NCBI GenBank assembly: GCA_019115525.1
Contig: DXDJ01000055.1
Location: 1-43,292, forward strand
Direction of reading: 5' to 3'
DNA: 43,292 bases
From: Candidatus Helicobacter avistercoris
Lineage (GTDB): Bacteria; Campylobacterota; Campylobacteria; Campylobacterales; Helicobacteraceae
The position numbers and the translations under genes were made by a program. Below, one piece after another: positions 7,950 through 16,452 of the stretch; the first letter of the stretch is position 1; the number at the start of each line of letters is the position of its first letter. Under the pieces are notes generated by a model. That model searched no databases and was not told the DNA's origin. It was given only the letters and a program-made list of their open reading frames with translations.

Positions 7950-8941
7950 ATTATATTGGTTCAAAAAATAAGCTCTCTGGATTTTTATATACCCATTTTT
8001 GCAAGGTTATAAAAGAAAGCTTAGAGAACTGTGTGGTTTGTGATGCATTTGGGGGTAGTGGAGCTGTTGGGAAAATGCTTAAGGAACATAACACAAAAGA
8101 AATTATCTCTAATGATAGAGAGTACTATAGCTATGTCCTCAATCAGAATTATATTGCCAATAGCTTCGATTGGCGAGATATGGGCAAAAGAGTAGAATAT
8201 CTTAATGCGCTTGAGGGGATTGAAGGAAAGATTTTTCGACGTTATTGTTTGGGGGGAGGAGAGGGGAGAATGTATTTTTCTGATGAAAATGGAAAAAAAA
8301 TTGATGCTATAAGGGTTGAGATACAAAAGTGGTTCGAATTTAAAGAGATTACAGAGCAAGAGTTTTTCTTCTTTCTTGCTTCTCTTTTAGAGTCAGCAGA
8401 TTCTGTAGCAAATACTGCATCAGTATATGGTGCTTTTCTGAAACATTACAAAAAAACAGCCCAAAAAAATCTTGAATACAAACCTGCAGAGTTTTTGCCT
8501 CATCAAAACAAACATAGGGTTTATAATCAGGATGCAAATTCGCTTATAAGAGAAATCGAGGGAGATATTCTTTATCTTGATCCTCCATACAACTCAAGAG
8601 AGTATGGGGCAAATTATCATTTGCTTAATACAATAGCTCTTTATGATGATTTTACCCCTCAAGGCAAGACGGGGTTGCGAGATTATGAGCGTTCTAATTT
8701 TTGCAAAAAAAATAGAGTTTATGAGGCATTGGAGGATTTGATTGCAAATGCAAGATTTAAATATATTTTTTTAAGTTATAACAACGAAGGGTTGTTAACC
8801 CAAGAGCAAATAAAGGAAATGTTTTCTAAATATGGAAAATATGATCTCAAGCAGATAAAATATCAAAGATTTAAAGCCGATAATGCAAGAGTGGCTAAAA
8901 GCTCCTGTGTTTTAGAATGTCTTCACATTTTGATTAAATAG
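7946..8941 (+). CDS. D12-class DNA N6-adenine methyltransferase (NlaIII/HpyI-like)
   Basis: A 331-residue adenine methyltransferase of the Dam/MboII (D12) class. It starts with NYIGSKNKL (SAM-binding motif X-like), followed by motif I DAFGGSGAVG (33-42) and motif IV DPPYNSREYG (212-221). Family-typical blocks are ISNDREYYSYVLN, LLESADSVANTASVYGAFLK and YQRFKADNARV, which I recall from the M.NlaIII/M.HpyI group that methylates CATG. The start is a GTG overlapping the XRE stop. It should protect host DNA from the HNH enzyme encoded at 7022. It is the last gene of the cassette; a minus-strand gene follows after 42 bases. Target site prediction is tentative. Confidence 0.88.
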   Translation: MNYIGSKNKLSGFLYTHFCKVIKESLENCVVCDAFGGSGAVGKMLKEHNTKEIISNDREYYSYVLNQNYIANSFDWRDMGKRVEYLNALEGIEGKIFRRYCLGGGEGRMYFSDENGKKIDAIRVEIQKWFEFKEITEQEFFFFLASLLESADSVANTASVYGAFLKHYKKTAQKNLEYKPAEFLPHQNKHRVYNQDANSLIREIEGDILYLDPPYNSREYGANYHLLNTIALYDDFTPQGKTGLRDYERSNFCKKNRVYEALEDLIANARFKYIFLSYNNEGLLTQEQIKEMFSKYGKYDLKQIKYQRFKADNARVAKSSCVLECLHILIK

Positions 8942-8983
8942 ATCTTCATTTAATAATAAAACATAAAAAAGATTTTTTATATT

Positions 8984-10147
8984 TTAAACCCCCATTTCCC
9001 AAATAGGCACAAAGATTCCCAGTGCCAGAAGCAAAATAAATCCACCCAGCAAAAGAGTGAGCAGAGGCTCAATCACTGCGATTAACCCCTCAATCCGTTC
9101 TTGCATTTTCTCTCCATACTGATTTGAGATGACGCCCAAAATCTCTTCCACCTTTCCACTCTTTTGGGCAATCTCAAGAAGTGCAAGATCGATAGATTCA
9201 AAGAGTTTGCTTTCTTTAAGAGATGTAGAGAGGGATTTTCCATTTTGTAGAGCTTCATAAGCAAGGCTTAAGGCATGGTGAAATTTTGCAGAACAAAACG
9301 AGCTTTGGGCAATATAATGAGCTTGCAGTAGGGGGATGGCAGAATCTAGGAGCATTTTTAGCGAGAGACAATAGCGTTGCAGATAAGAATACTTGAGGAT
9401 TTTTCCTACATAGGGGATGAGTAGGACTAGATCCTCTCCTCTGCCTCTCTTGCTTTTTATCCATACAAGAGTGCCACATATCACACCAAGAATGCCAATA
9501 CCAAGAGCTAGGGAATGGTGGGTGAGAAAATCTGAGAGGAAGAAAAGAATGCGAGTGCTAAGGGGCAATGAGCTATGGATAAAAAGTTCTACAAAATTGG
9601 GCAAGACAAATTTAAGAATAAAAACAAAACATGCCAATGTCGAGAAGAGAACTATGCTGGGATAGAGCAGGGCTTTTTTGATGGCTTTTTTGTGTTTTTC
9701 TTGAGTTTCTAGCTCATCAACAAGCAATCTAAGAGTCTCGGCAAGTTTTCCACTCTTGCTCCCAGAGTGAATCATTGCCACAGAAAGCTCTCCAAATACT
9801 TGAGTATAGGCAGAAAAAGCCTCAGAAAGACTGGAACCATTTTCTAGATTGTTGGCAATAGAGGAGAAGATGGTTTTTAGTCTAGGATTGGGGCAATTCA
9901 TCTCCAGTAACGCTAGGGCGTGAGAGAGGGGAATGCAAGAGGAGATCATCATTGAGAGCTGATAAAGGGAGGCAATGATTTGAGATTTTGGGATTGGCAA
10001 AAACGCTAGAAGAGATGGAATCTCTTTGATCTCAAGAGGTGTGCATCCTTTGGAAAGTAGGATATTTTTGGCATCTTGAGATGATTGGGCTTTGAGTGTT
10101 GAGTGTTTGAGTTGGTTATCTTGAAGGTATTTGACTTTGTATTTCAT
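8984..10147 (-). CDS. Type II secretion/type IV pilus F-like inner membrane protein
   Basis: A 387-residue GspF/PilC-like platform protein with two repeated T2SSF helical domains (about 55-175 and 255-380). Each is followed by hydrophobic membrane segments: two around 160-235 and a strong one near the C terminus (LLTLLLGGFILLLALGIFV). Such proteins anchor the assembly ATPase; in Campylobacter a homologue (CtsF) serves DNA uptake (recalled). No pilin, ATPase or secretin gene lies in this window, so partners must be elsewhere or absent. It follows prs by 24 bases on the same strand, with a hairpin filling the gap. Confidence 0.85.
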   Translation of the reverse strand: MKYKVKYLQDNQLKHSTLKAQSSQDAKNILLSKGCTPLEIKEIPSLLAFLPIPKSQIIASLYQLSMMISSCIPLSHALALLEMNCPNPRLKTIFSSIANNLENGSSLSEAFSAYTQVFGELSVAMIHSGSKSGKLAETLRLLVDELETQEKHKKAIKKALLYPSIVLFSTLACFVFILKFVLPNFVELFIHSSLPLSTRILFFLSDFLTHHSLALGIGILGVICGTLVWIKSKRGRGEDLVLLIPYVGKILKYSYLQRYCLSLKMLLDSAIPLLQAHYIAQSSFCSAKFHHALSLAYEALQNGKSLSTSLKESKLFESIDLALLEIAQKSGKVEEILGVISNQYGEKMQERIEGLIAVIEPLLTLLLGGFILLLALGIFVPIWEMGV

Positions 10148-10150
10148 AGG

Positions 10151-10171
10151 TTTTCCCCAAAAAGGGGAAGA
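10151..10171 (-). promoter_or_regulatory. Intercistronic hairpin overlapping the ribosome binding site of the F-like gene
   Basis: TTCCCC-AAAAA-GGGGAA (10153-10169), extendable by a G.U and an A-U pair, fills the prs/F-like gene gap. Read on the minus strand, GGGGAA is the only purine-rich Shine-Dalgarno candidate before the ATG at 10147, and it forms the 3' arm of the stem. No U-tract follows, so a terminator is unlikely. Confidence 0.45.
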
Positions 10172-11101
10172 TTAGATAAAGAGCGAATTGACACTCTCAT
10201 CATTGTTGATCCTGCGGATGACTTCTGCAAAAAGTGGGGCAACACTTAGGATCTTGATCTTTGAGCATTTTTGAGTGAGGGGGATTGTGTTTGTCATCAC
10301 GATTTCATCCAATACACTATTTTCGATTCTCTCAATTGCAGGGCCTGAGAGAACTGGGTGAGTGCCAAGTGCCATTACACTTTTTGCTCCGTGTTTTTTT
10401 AGCACTTCAGCAGCCTTGCACATTGTCCCTGCTGTATCGATCATATCATCTACCAAAATCACATCTTTACCCTCAACATCACCGATAATATTCATCACTT
10501 CACTCACATTGGCTTTCTCTCTTTTTTTATCTACGATGACTAGATCAAATCCGAGCTGATCTGCAAAATATCTTGCACGAGAAACTCCACCGATGTCAGG
10601 AGAAGCGATGATTGGGTTTGGAAGATTTTTTTGTTTGATATAGTCACGGAAAATGATTGAGCCATAGAGATTATCCACAGGCACATCAAAAAATCCCTGA
10701 ATCTGCCCAGCATGTAAATCCATCGTTACGATTCGATCAATTCCTGCAGTTTCCATAAGATTGGCTACAAGTTTTGCTGTGATTGGCACTCGTGGGGCGG
10801 CTTTTCTATCTTGTCTTGCATAGCCAAAGTAGGGGATGATCGCATTGATTGTGCGAGCAGAGCTTCTTCTAAAAGCATCTGTCATCACAAGCAGTTCCAT
10901 TAGATTATCATTTGTTGGAGCACAAGTGGGCTGGATAATGAAGATATCCTTCCCTCGCACAGATTCGCTGATTTGGACATTGATTTCTCCATCGCTAAAC
11001 TTCCCAACAATTGCATTTGCCACAGGAGTATCCAAAAATCTTGCAACTTCTTGTGCAAACTCAGGGTAGGCAGTCCCTGTAAAAATCTTATAGCCTCTCA
11101 T
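10172..11101 (-). CDS. prs: Ribose-phosphate pyrophosphokinase
   Basis: Makes PRPP from ribose 5-phosphate and ATP for nucleotide, His and Trp synthesis; cytoplasmic hexamer. At 309 residues it has the usual length. Motifs: [10 protein letters not shown] near residue 35, the ATP flexible region [10 protein letters not shown] (about 96-105), the metal-binding signature [11 protein letters not shown] (about 129-139) and the PRPP loop [11 protein letters not shown] (about 217-227). The start at 11101 is preceded by AAGGAAAA and a TATAAT-like box. It heads a two-gene minus-strand unit with the F-like gene. The function call is secure. Confidence 0.97.
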   Translation of the reverse strand: MRGYKIFTGTAYPEFAQEVARFLDTPVANAIVGKFSDGEINVQISESVRGKDIFIIQPTCAPTNDNLMELLVMTDAFRRSSARTINAIIPYFGYARQDRKAAPRVPITAKLVANLMETAGIDRIVTMDLHAGQIQGFFDVPVDNLYGSIIFRDYIKQKNLPNPIIASPDIGGVSRARYFADQLGFDLVIVDKKREKANVSEVMNIIGDVEGKDVILVDDMIDTAGTMCKAAEVLKKHGAKSVMALGTHPVLSGPAIERIENSVLDEIVMTNTIPLTQKCSKIKILSVAPLFAEVIRRINNDESVNSLFI

Positions 11102-11132
11102 AATTTTTCCTTTGGGTGTGAGTTAAAACAAA

Positions 11133-11138
11133 ATTATA
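11133..11138 (-). promoter_or_regulatory. Predicted -10 box for prs
   Basis: The minus strand reads TATAAT about 32 bases upstream of the prs ATG, within the divergent prs/11224 intergenic region. Confidence 0.5.
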
Positions 11139-11187
11139 ACTTACCAAAAAATGCTTAAAACATATTTTTTATCCAAGATAAACCTGC

Positions 11188-11193
11188 TAGAAT
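11188..11193 (+). promoter_or_regulatory. Predicted extended -10 box for the ICMT-like gene
   Basis: TGCTAGAAT, identical to the string ahead of prfB, lies about 30 bases before the ATG at 11224. Confidence 0.45.
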
Positions 11194-11223
11194 TTTTTGA
11201 AAAAATCAAGATAAGGAAAATTG

Positions 11224-11829
11224 ATGACTAAAAGAATGATTGTGCAATACATTATTGGCTCATTTTTTGCCATTTGGGTGATTTTCTCTCAGAGCAAAAT
11301 GCCACAAGTTGTCCAAAATCTAATGCTTGTAGGGGGATTTTCTCTGATTCTTATTGGAATTATGGGGCGACTTTATGCCACGCTTTATATTGGTGGAATG
11401 AAAAATAATGGAAGTGATGGCAATAGCTTTATCAAAGAAGGGGCGTATGGAGTATGTCGCAATCCTTTGTATCTCTTTTCTTTCATTGGATTTATTGGAC
11501 TGCTTCTAATCAAAGCTCAATGGAGTTTTTTACTTGTAGGAATCATCGCCTATCTTTTGGCGTATCGTGTAACAATTAGGGATGAAGAAAAATATCTTGA
11601 AGGTCGCTATGGAGAGAGCTATCGCCAGTTTTTAAAAGATGTGCCACGCTTTTTTCCTGATAGTCGCATCAAGAATTTTAGCTACCCTGAGAAACTCACA
11701 ATCTTAGTGCATTTCTATCATATTGAGATGAAAAGAGCATTTGTATGGATAGGAATGGCAGGATTGATCTATATTGTCTCACTTTTGCACACTTATCAAA
11801 TCCTACCTACTTTTTGGAGTGCCTATTGA
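11224..11829 (+). CDS. Isoprenylcysteine methyltransferase-like membrane protein
   Basis: A 201-residue integral membrane protein of the ICMT/PEMT-like methyltransferase superfamily. Two N-terminal membrane segments (about 8-22 and 30-50) precede the family signature GVCRNPLYLFSFIGF (about 74-88). Two further helices follow, then the conserved tail RDEEKYLEGRYGESYRQF, where the Glu and Arg help bind SAM in this superfamily. An additional hydrophobic segment ends the protein (about 175-195). The substrate is unknown; bacterial members rarely act on prenylated proteins. ATG at 11224 with AAGGAAAA upstream is preferred over TTG at 11221. Its 3' end overlaps the convergent decarboxylase gene by 7 bases. 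Confidence 0.78.
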   Translation: MTKRMIVQYIIGSFFAIWVIFSQSKMPQVVQNLMLVGGFSLILIGIMGRLYATLYIGGMKNNGSDGNSFIKEGAYGVCRNPLYLFSFIGFIGLLLIKAQWSFLLVGIIAYLLAYRVTIRDEEKYLEGRYGESYRQFLKDVPRFFPDSRIKNFSYPEKLTILVHFYHIEMKRAFVWIGMAGLIYIVSLLHTYQILPTFWSAY

Positions 11830-13649
11830 GTCGTGCTTGAGCTTGTGATGTGAAAGCGATGCAAAAACTCATCACTCACATCTAATAACCCTCTCTCTCT
11901 TAGAGAGGCGATCACGCTAGGAGTGCAGTCAGTTTCCTCTGGCCACCCTCTCTTATAGCCATCACAAATTCCCTTGTCCGTAGCATCTACACACACCAAA
12001 TCCCCCAAAATGAGAATGTCTCTTTTGGCATCAATGTTGTTTGTGATCCTCCATACAAGCATATAGGGGTTTTTTAGATCATTTTTGCCCTCATCCACCG
12101 CAATAATAATGCTTAGATGTTTGCTAAGGGCTTGGAGAGTTTGCAGTGATGGGAGAATAGAGGTATTATTTTTCTCCACCCCCAAAATCGTGATAGGGTT
12201 GTGGGTGTGAGCGAAGTATTGGCGTAAGCATTTGACATTGGGAGCAATGGCTTGAATCTTTTGAAGCAAATGTTTATCTTCTAAAAGTTCAAAATCCTCT
12301 CTTTTGACTTCATCTCCACTTGCATCCAGCCCAAGCTTCCCTCCTTGAGCATATTTGGGTGAGGAGTGATCAAGGGCATCGCAGATTCCCTCAGTGATGA
12401 GAAGCTTACTAGGAGAGAAGCGATTGAGAATGTGAGTAGTGAGGGCTTCATAGTCTGTAAGCTTTGGGGAGTTTGTATTGACAAAAATCGCGTGTTTGAC
12501 AAAGCTCATTTGCCCCATACCCCAAAAGGCATGCATAATCTGTTGGGAGTGTGCAGGATAGTTTGGGGCGATTTGAGCTAAGATGAGATTGTGAAAAACG
12601 CCATTTTCGGGCATATGATAATCTATCAAACCATGAGCCGTAGTTTTTAGCATTGGCAAAAATACCCTCTCAGTCATATATCCCATATATTTATCTTCAA
12701 GTGGAGGTTTTCCTACCACGGTAGCAGGAAAGATGGGGGATTTTTTGTGTGTGATTGCACTCACTTCAAGCACTGGGTAGGGCTCAATAGGAGTGTAGTA
12801 GCCTGTGTGATCACCAAATGGTCCTTCAAGCTCCATTTTGCTAGGATCTACCCATCCCTCAATCACAAAATCTACATCTTTTGGGATCATGATGGGGTTT
12901 GTAATGGATTTGACAAGCTCTACCTTTTTGCCGCGAATGAGTCCATAAAGCATTAGCTCAAATGCTCCATAAGGCATAGGGGCTTGTCCGCACCAAGTAT
13001 AGAGTGGATCACCTCCCAGGGCAATGCTAACAGGCATCTTCACTCCAGCCTTTTTGTATTCATGAAAGAAGTGATTGGAATCTTTATGGATTTGCCAATG
13101 CAAAGCTAGGCGTTTCTCATCAAAGATTTGGAGGCGATACATTCCTAGATTTTTGATTTTTCCCTCAAGATTCTGAGTATAGACTTGCCCCATTGTGATA
13201 AATGCCCCCCCATCTTTTTCCCAAGTTTTAAGAGCTGGAAGTTCTGAGAGCGAGGGATTGAGATTGATCACTTCTTGACACTCCCCCTTGCAATGGAGGA
13301 TTTTGGGGAATGCGTGACGCAGGGCAAAAACCTCTTTTGCTTTTGTGATTTTTTCTAGCAAAGTTTTGGGGGGAGAGAGCTTGAGGAGATTTTGGATTTG
13401 ATTTGCAATACACTCAATGTCTTTGCCAACGATGAGATTAAGAAGCTCAAAAGAGCCAAAAATATTGCTAAGAACAGGAGTGTCAAATATCTTTTCTCCT
13501 CTTTTGGGTTGAGTAAAAAGCAGAGCTTTGGCATTGTCTTTTTTGACTTCAACATAGGAGATATGAGGGATTTCAAGTTCGACATCCAAAGGCGTATCGA
13601 TGATCTTAAGAAGATTGTGTTGTTTTGCTAGATTGATGAATTTTTGCAT
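11823..13649 (-). CDS. UbiD-family decarboxylase, probably menaquinone (futalosine) pathway
   Basis: A 608-residue prenyl-FMN-dependent decarboxylase of the UbiD family. The conserved active-site block ELEGPFGDHTGYYTP (about residues 274-288) is present, as are the family blocks PVSIALGGDP and FPATVVGKPPLEDKYMG. The length is that of the subgroup linked to menaquinone biosynthesis by the futalosine route, used by Helicobacter (family knowledge), rather than the roughly 500-residue E. coli enzyme. Activity requires a UbiX flavin prenyltransferase encoded elsewhere. H. pylori HP0396 is the recalled counterpart. It is transcribed alone, convergent with the ICMT-like gene. Confidence 0.88.
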   Translation of the reverse strand: MQKFINLAKQHNLLKIIDTPLDVELEIPHISYVEVKKDNAKALLFTQPKRGEKIFDTPVLSNIFGSFELLNLIVGKDIECIANQIQNLLKLSPPKTLLEKITKAKEVFALRHAFPKILHCKGECQEVINLNPSLSELPALKTWEKDGGAFITMGQVYTQNLEGKIKNLGMYRLQIFDEKRLALHWQIHKDSNHFFHEYKKAGVKMPVSIALGGDPLYTWCGQAPMPYGAFELMLYGLIRGKKVELVKSITNPIMIPKDVDFVIEGWVDPSKMELEGPFGDHTGYYTPIEPYPVLEVSAITHKKSPIFPATVVGKPPLEDKYMGYMTERVFLPMLKTTAHGLIDYHMPENGVFHNLILAQIAPNYPAHSQQIMHAFWGMGQMSFVKHAIFVNTNSPKLTDYEALTTHILNRFSPSKLLITEGICDALDHSSPKYAQGGKLGLDASGDEVKREDFELLEDKHLLQKIQAIAPNVKCLRQYFAHTHNPITILGVEKNNTSILPSLQTLQALSKHLSIIIAVDEGKNDLKNPYMLVWRITNNIDAKRDILILGDLVCVDATDKGICDGYKRGWPEETDCTPSVIASLRERGLLDVSDEFLHRFHITSSSTTQ

Positions 13650-13704
13650 TTTTTACCTTTTTGGAGGATTTTTGCAATTTTATCAAAAGTTTCAAAAGAG
13701 TATG

Positions 13705-13722
13705 ATGGCTCCGGAGAGCCAT
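13705..13722 (-). terminator. Probable terminator hairpin after the outer-membrane barrel gene
   Basis: ATGGCTC-CGGA-GAGCCAT is a perfect 7-bp stem with a 4-base loop, starting 9 bases after the stop of the 13731-14297 gene. On the minus strand it is followed by a modestly T-rich stretch (CTCTTTTGAAACTTTT). Confidence 0.5.
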
Positions 13723-13730
13723 AAGGGGGA

Positions 13731-14297
13731 TTAGAAGATAAGACCTAGAGTTGCTCCAAGAGTGATGATCTCCATATCTTTGATTTTATCATTAGTCTTA
13801 AACTTTGGCTTTTGGTAGCTTCCATCAAAACCAAGTGTTAGAGGCAAGAAAGGTAGCTTCCAATTCACACCAAAATTCACTGCATAAGTGTTATCAAGTT
13901 TGTATCCTGCAATATCGCCTTTGATAAAATCAGAGTAGCTAACCCCTACATAAGGAGTAAGGTTGATCCAAGGGATTCGATATCCTAGAACGGCACCATA
14001 CTGCATATTTTGGAGTGTAAAGTCAAAATTTTTGTCTCCAGCTACTTTTAAATCAGTTTTGAGATAATCCCATTTGACTTGAGGAGCAATCATAAAGCCT
14101 GCAATACCAAGCCAAACGCGCCCATAAGCACCATAGGTTAAATGCTTATCATTTTTTAGTGTTTCACCATTTGCATCTGCTTTCATTTGTGTGTAATTGA
14201 AATTACCACCAATTTCAGTATCGAAAGTGAAAAGCCCCAAATCAAAAGCAAAAGCCGAACTACAAGCAAGAAGCAATGCCATAATTTTCTTCTTCAT
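13731..14297 (-). CDS. Small outer-membrane beta-barrel protein
   Basis: A 188-residue exported protein. Residues 1-17 are a signal peptide (KKK, then a hydrophobic core, ending SAFA before FDLGLF). The remainder alternates polar and aromatic residues in about eight beta strands, for example GGNFNYTQM, AYGRVWLGIAG, LTPYVGVSYSDF and LTLGFDGSYQKPKF. It ends in Phe (LGATLGLIF), the usual beta-barrel assembly signal. This suggests an eight-stranded porin-like or structural barrel. No specific family or ligand is recognised. It is monocistronic with its own hairpin terminator and diverges from ppk. Confidence 0.8.
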   Translation of the reverse strand: MKKKIMALLLACSSAFAFDLGLFTFDTEIGGNFNYTQMKADANGETLKNDKHLTYGAYGRVWLGIAGFMIAPQVKWDYLKTDLKVAGDKNFDFTLQNMQYGAVLGYRIPWINLTPYVGVSYSDFIKGDIAGYKLDNTYAVNFGVNWKLPFLPLTLGFDGSYQKPKFKTNDKIKDMEIITLGATLGLIF

Positions 14298-14346
14298 GAT
14301 TTCTCCTTATATTTAAGATAAATAGTCAGATTTGACTCTGTGGGGT

Positions 14347-14352
14347 ATCATA
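14347..14352 (-). promoter_or_regulatory. Possible -10 box for the outer-membrane barrel gene
   Basis: The minus strand reads GATATGATACC (TATGAT) about 50 bases upstream of the ATG at 14297, in the AT-rich divergent region shared with ppk. It is one of several AT-rich candidates. Confidence 0.3.
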
Positions 14353-14414
14353 TCGTAAATATTTTGAATTATTTTAGTTTTGAGATTTTTTGTTTTTATT
14401 AGGGTTAGAAAAAA

Positions 14415-16412
14415 ATGGAGCGAAAGTATTTTAATAGAGAGCTTTCTTGGATTGAGTTCAATCATCGTGTATTACTACAAAGCCAAGACCCCTCACTGCC
14501 ACTTTTGGAGAGGTTGAAATTTATTGCAATTTATGCAATCAATCTTGATGAGTTTTATATGATTAGGGTTGCAGGGCTTAAGAAGCTCTATCAGAGGGGG
14601 ATTGTGAGTGTGGGAAATGATGGAATGTCTCCTAAAGATCAACTTCAAGAAATAGAGAAGGCTTTAAGAGAGCAAAAGAGAGAATTGGAACAAAGCTATG
14701 CACATCTTCACTCTCAACTTGCAAAAAATGGTGTGCAAATCCTCCAATACTCTCAACTCCAAGAACAAGATAAGCTTAGGGCAAGAGAATATTTTTTCAA
14801 CAATCTTTATCCTGTGATTGTGCCTGTTATTGTGGATTTTATCCATCCATTTCCGCATCTAAATAATCTAAGTTTTGGAATCGCTTTGAAAATGCAAACC
14901 CCCAAGCAAGATATTCGTTTTGCACTTATACGCATCCCTCGATTTTTTCCTCGTTTTGTTGAGATTAGAGAGGGCGTGTTTTTGCTATGCGAGAGTTTGG
15001 TGGGAGAGTTTGCTGAATGTGTTTTTGAGGGATACAAGATCTTAGATTGGTGTCCTTTTAGAATCACAAGAAATGCGGATTTTGAAATTGAGGAAGAAGA
15101 GGCAGATGATTTTCTGACTTTGCTCAATGAGGGATTAAAAGCAAGAAAGAGAGGTGAGATTGTAAGATTGCAAGTTGGACGAAAGGAAGATAGAAGCTTT
15201 TTGCAATTTTTACAAACTCACATTCATATCAAGGCAAGCGATATTTATGAGTATGATTTACCCCTAAATCTGGGATCTTTATGGCAAATCATTTCTCATC
15301 GTAACTATTCTCACTTGCTCCTTCCCCCCTTCCAGCCCAAAAATACTCTTGAGCTAGGAGAGCAAAACTTGTTTGATCAAATAGAAAAGAAAGACATTAT
15401 TCTTTTTCATCCTTATGAGAGTTTTGATCCTGTTGTAGAGTTTATCTCTCAAGCAAGCAAAGATCCCGATGTGCTTTCAATCCGAATGACACTTTATCGT
15501 GTTGGCAAAGATTCTCCCATCATTAAATCTTTGATTGAGGCTACGGAGAGCAAGCAAGTGAGTGTGCTTGTTGAGCTTAAAGCAAGATTTGATGAAGAAA
15601 ACAACTTAAGTTGGGTTAAAGCTCTTGAAGAGGCAGGAGCTCATGTGGTTTATGGTGCTGTTGGACTCAAAGTGCATGCAAAAACAGCACTTGTACTTAA
15701 AAAATCTCAAGAAAGCGTCAAGGGATTTGTGCATATAAGTAGTGGCAATTACAACACTCAAAGTGCTAGAACCTATACAGATATTAGCTTATTTTCTGCA
15801 AGAGAAGAGATCGTCTCAGATGTTATCAAATTTTTTCACTCCCTCTCTACTGGCCTTTCTAGCACAACTCATCTCAATACGCTTTTTATGGCACCAGCTC
15901 AGATTAAGCCCCATATTTTAAATCTGATTGCAAAAGAGAGAGAAAAGGGGAGTGAGGGGCAAATCATTATGAAAATGAATGCTCTTGTAGATAGTGAGGT
16001 GATTGATTCTCTTTATGAGGCTTCTAGGGCGGGGGTAAAGATAGAGCTAATTGTTCGAGGGATTTGTGCCTTACGCCCAAAAGTCAAGAATCTAAGCGAG
16101 AATATTAGAGTGATTTCTCTTGTGGGTAAGTATTTAGAGCATGCAAGGATTTATTATTTTAGGCATGGGGGGATCTATTTTGCAAGTGCAGATATGATGA
16201 CACGCAATTTAGAGAGGAGAGTAGAGCTTCTTGTGCCTATTGGAGATGAGAAGATTGCCCAAAGACTTTTAGCAATCCTTTCTTTGCAAATCAATGATAC
16301 GCAAGGAGCTTATGAACTTCAAAGTGATGGGAAATACAAAAAAATTTTAGGCGATGGAGAAAATTCTCAAAATGAATGTGAAAAGCTTAAATTTTGGACG
16401 CTTTTTGATTAA
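14415..16412 (+). CDS. ppk: Polyphosphate kinase 1
   Basis: Polymerises inorganic polyphosphate from ATP. At 665 residues it matches H. pylori PPK (HP1010). It begins with the N domain ERKYFNRELSWIEFNHRVL; the head domain follows, then two phospholipase-D-like C domains. The autophosphorylated His is in GLKVHAKTAL (H421) and the second conserved His is in YLEHARIYYF (H576). SIRMTLYRVGKDSPI and SSGNYNTQSARTYTD are typical PPK1 blocks. It opens a long plus-strand run in H. pylori-like order with pyrD 40 bases downstream. Intact, with no sign of phase variation. Confidence 0.97.
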   Translation: MERKYFNRELSWIEFNHRVLLQSQDPSLPLLERLKFIAIYAINLDEFYMIRVAGLKKLYQRGIVSVGNDGMSPKDQLQEIEKALREQKRELEQSYAHLHSQLAKNGVQILQYSQLQEQDKLRAREYFFNNLYPVIVPVIVDFIHPFPHLNNLSFGIALKMQTPKQDIRFALIRIPRFFPRFVEIREGVFLLCESLVGEFAECVFEGYKILDWCPFRITRNADFEIEEEEADDFLTLLNEGLKARKRGEIVRLQVGRKEDRSFLQFLQTHIHIKASDIYEYDLPLNLGSLWQIISHRNYSHLLLPPFQPKNTLELGEQNLFDQIEKKDIILFHPYESFDPVVEFISQASKDPDVLSIRMTLYRVGKDSPIIKSLIEATESKQVSVLVELKARFDEENNLSWVKALEEAGAHVVYGAVGLKVHAKTALVLKKSQESVKGFVHISSGNYNTQSARTYTDISLFSAREEIVSDVIKFFHSLSTGLSSTTHLNTLFMAPAQIKPHILNLIAKEREKGSEGQIIMKMNALVDSEVIDSLYEASRAGVKIELIVRGICALRPKVKNLSENIRVISLVGKYLEHARIYYFRHGGIYFASADMMTRNLERRVELLVPIGDEKIAQRLLAILSLQINDTQGAYELQSDGKYKKILGDGENSQNECEKLKFWTLFD

Positions 16413-16452
16413 AATTATCAAATCTAAAGTTTGAGTGGCTTAAGGAAAGAAA

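Noticed and set aside
8963-8980. ATAAAAAA-GA-TTTTTTAT palindrome between convergent genes as a terminator
   Set aside because: An all A/T stem with a two-base loop would be too unstable to count as a convincing terminator.
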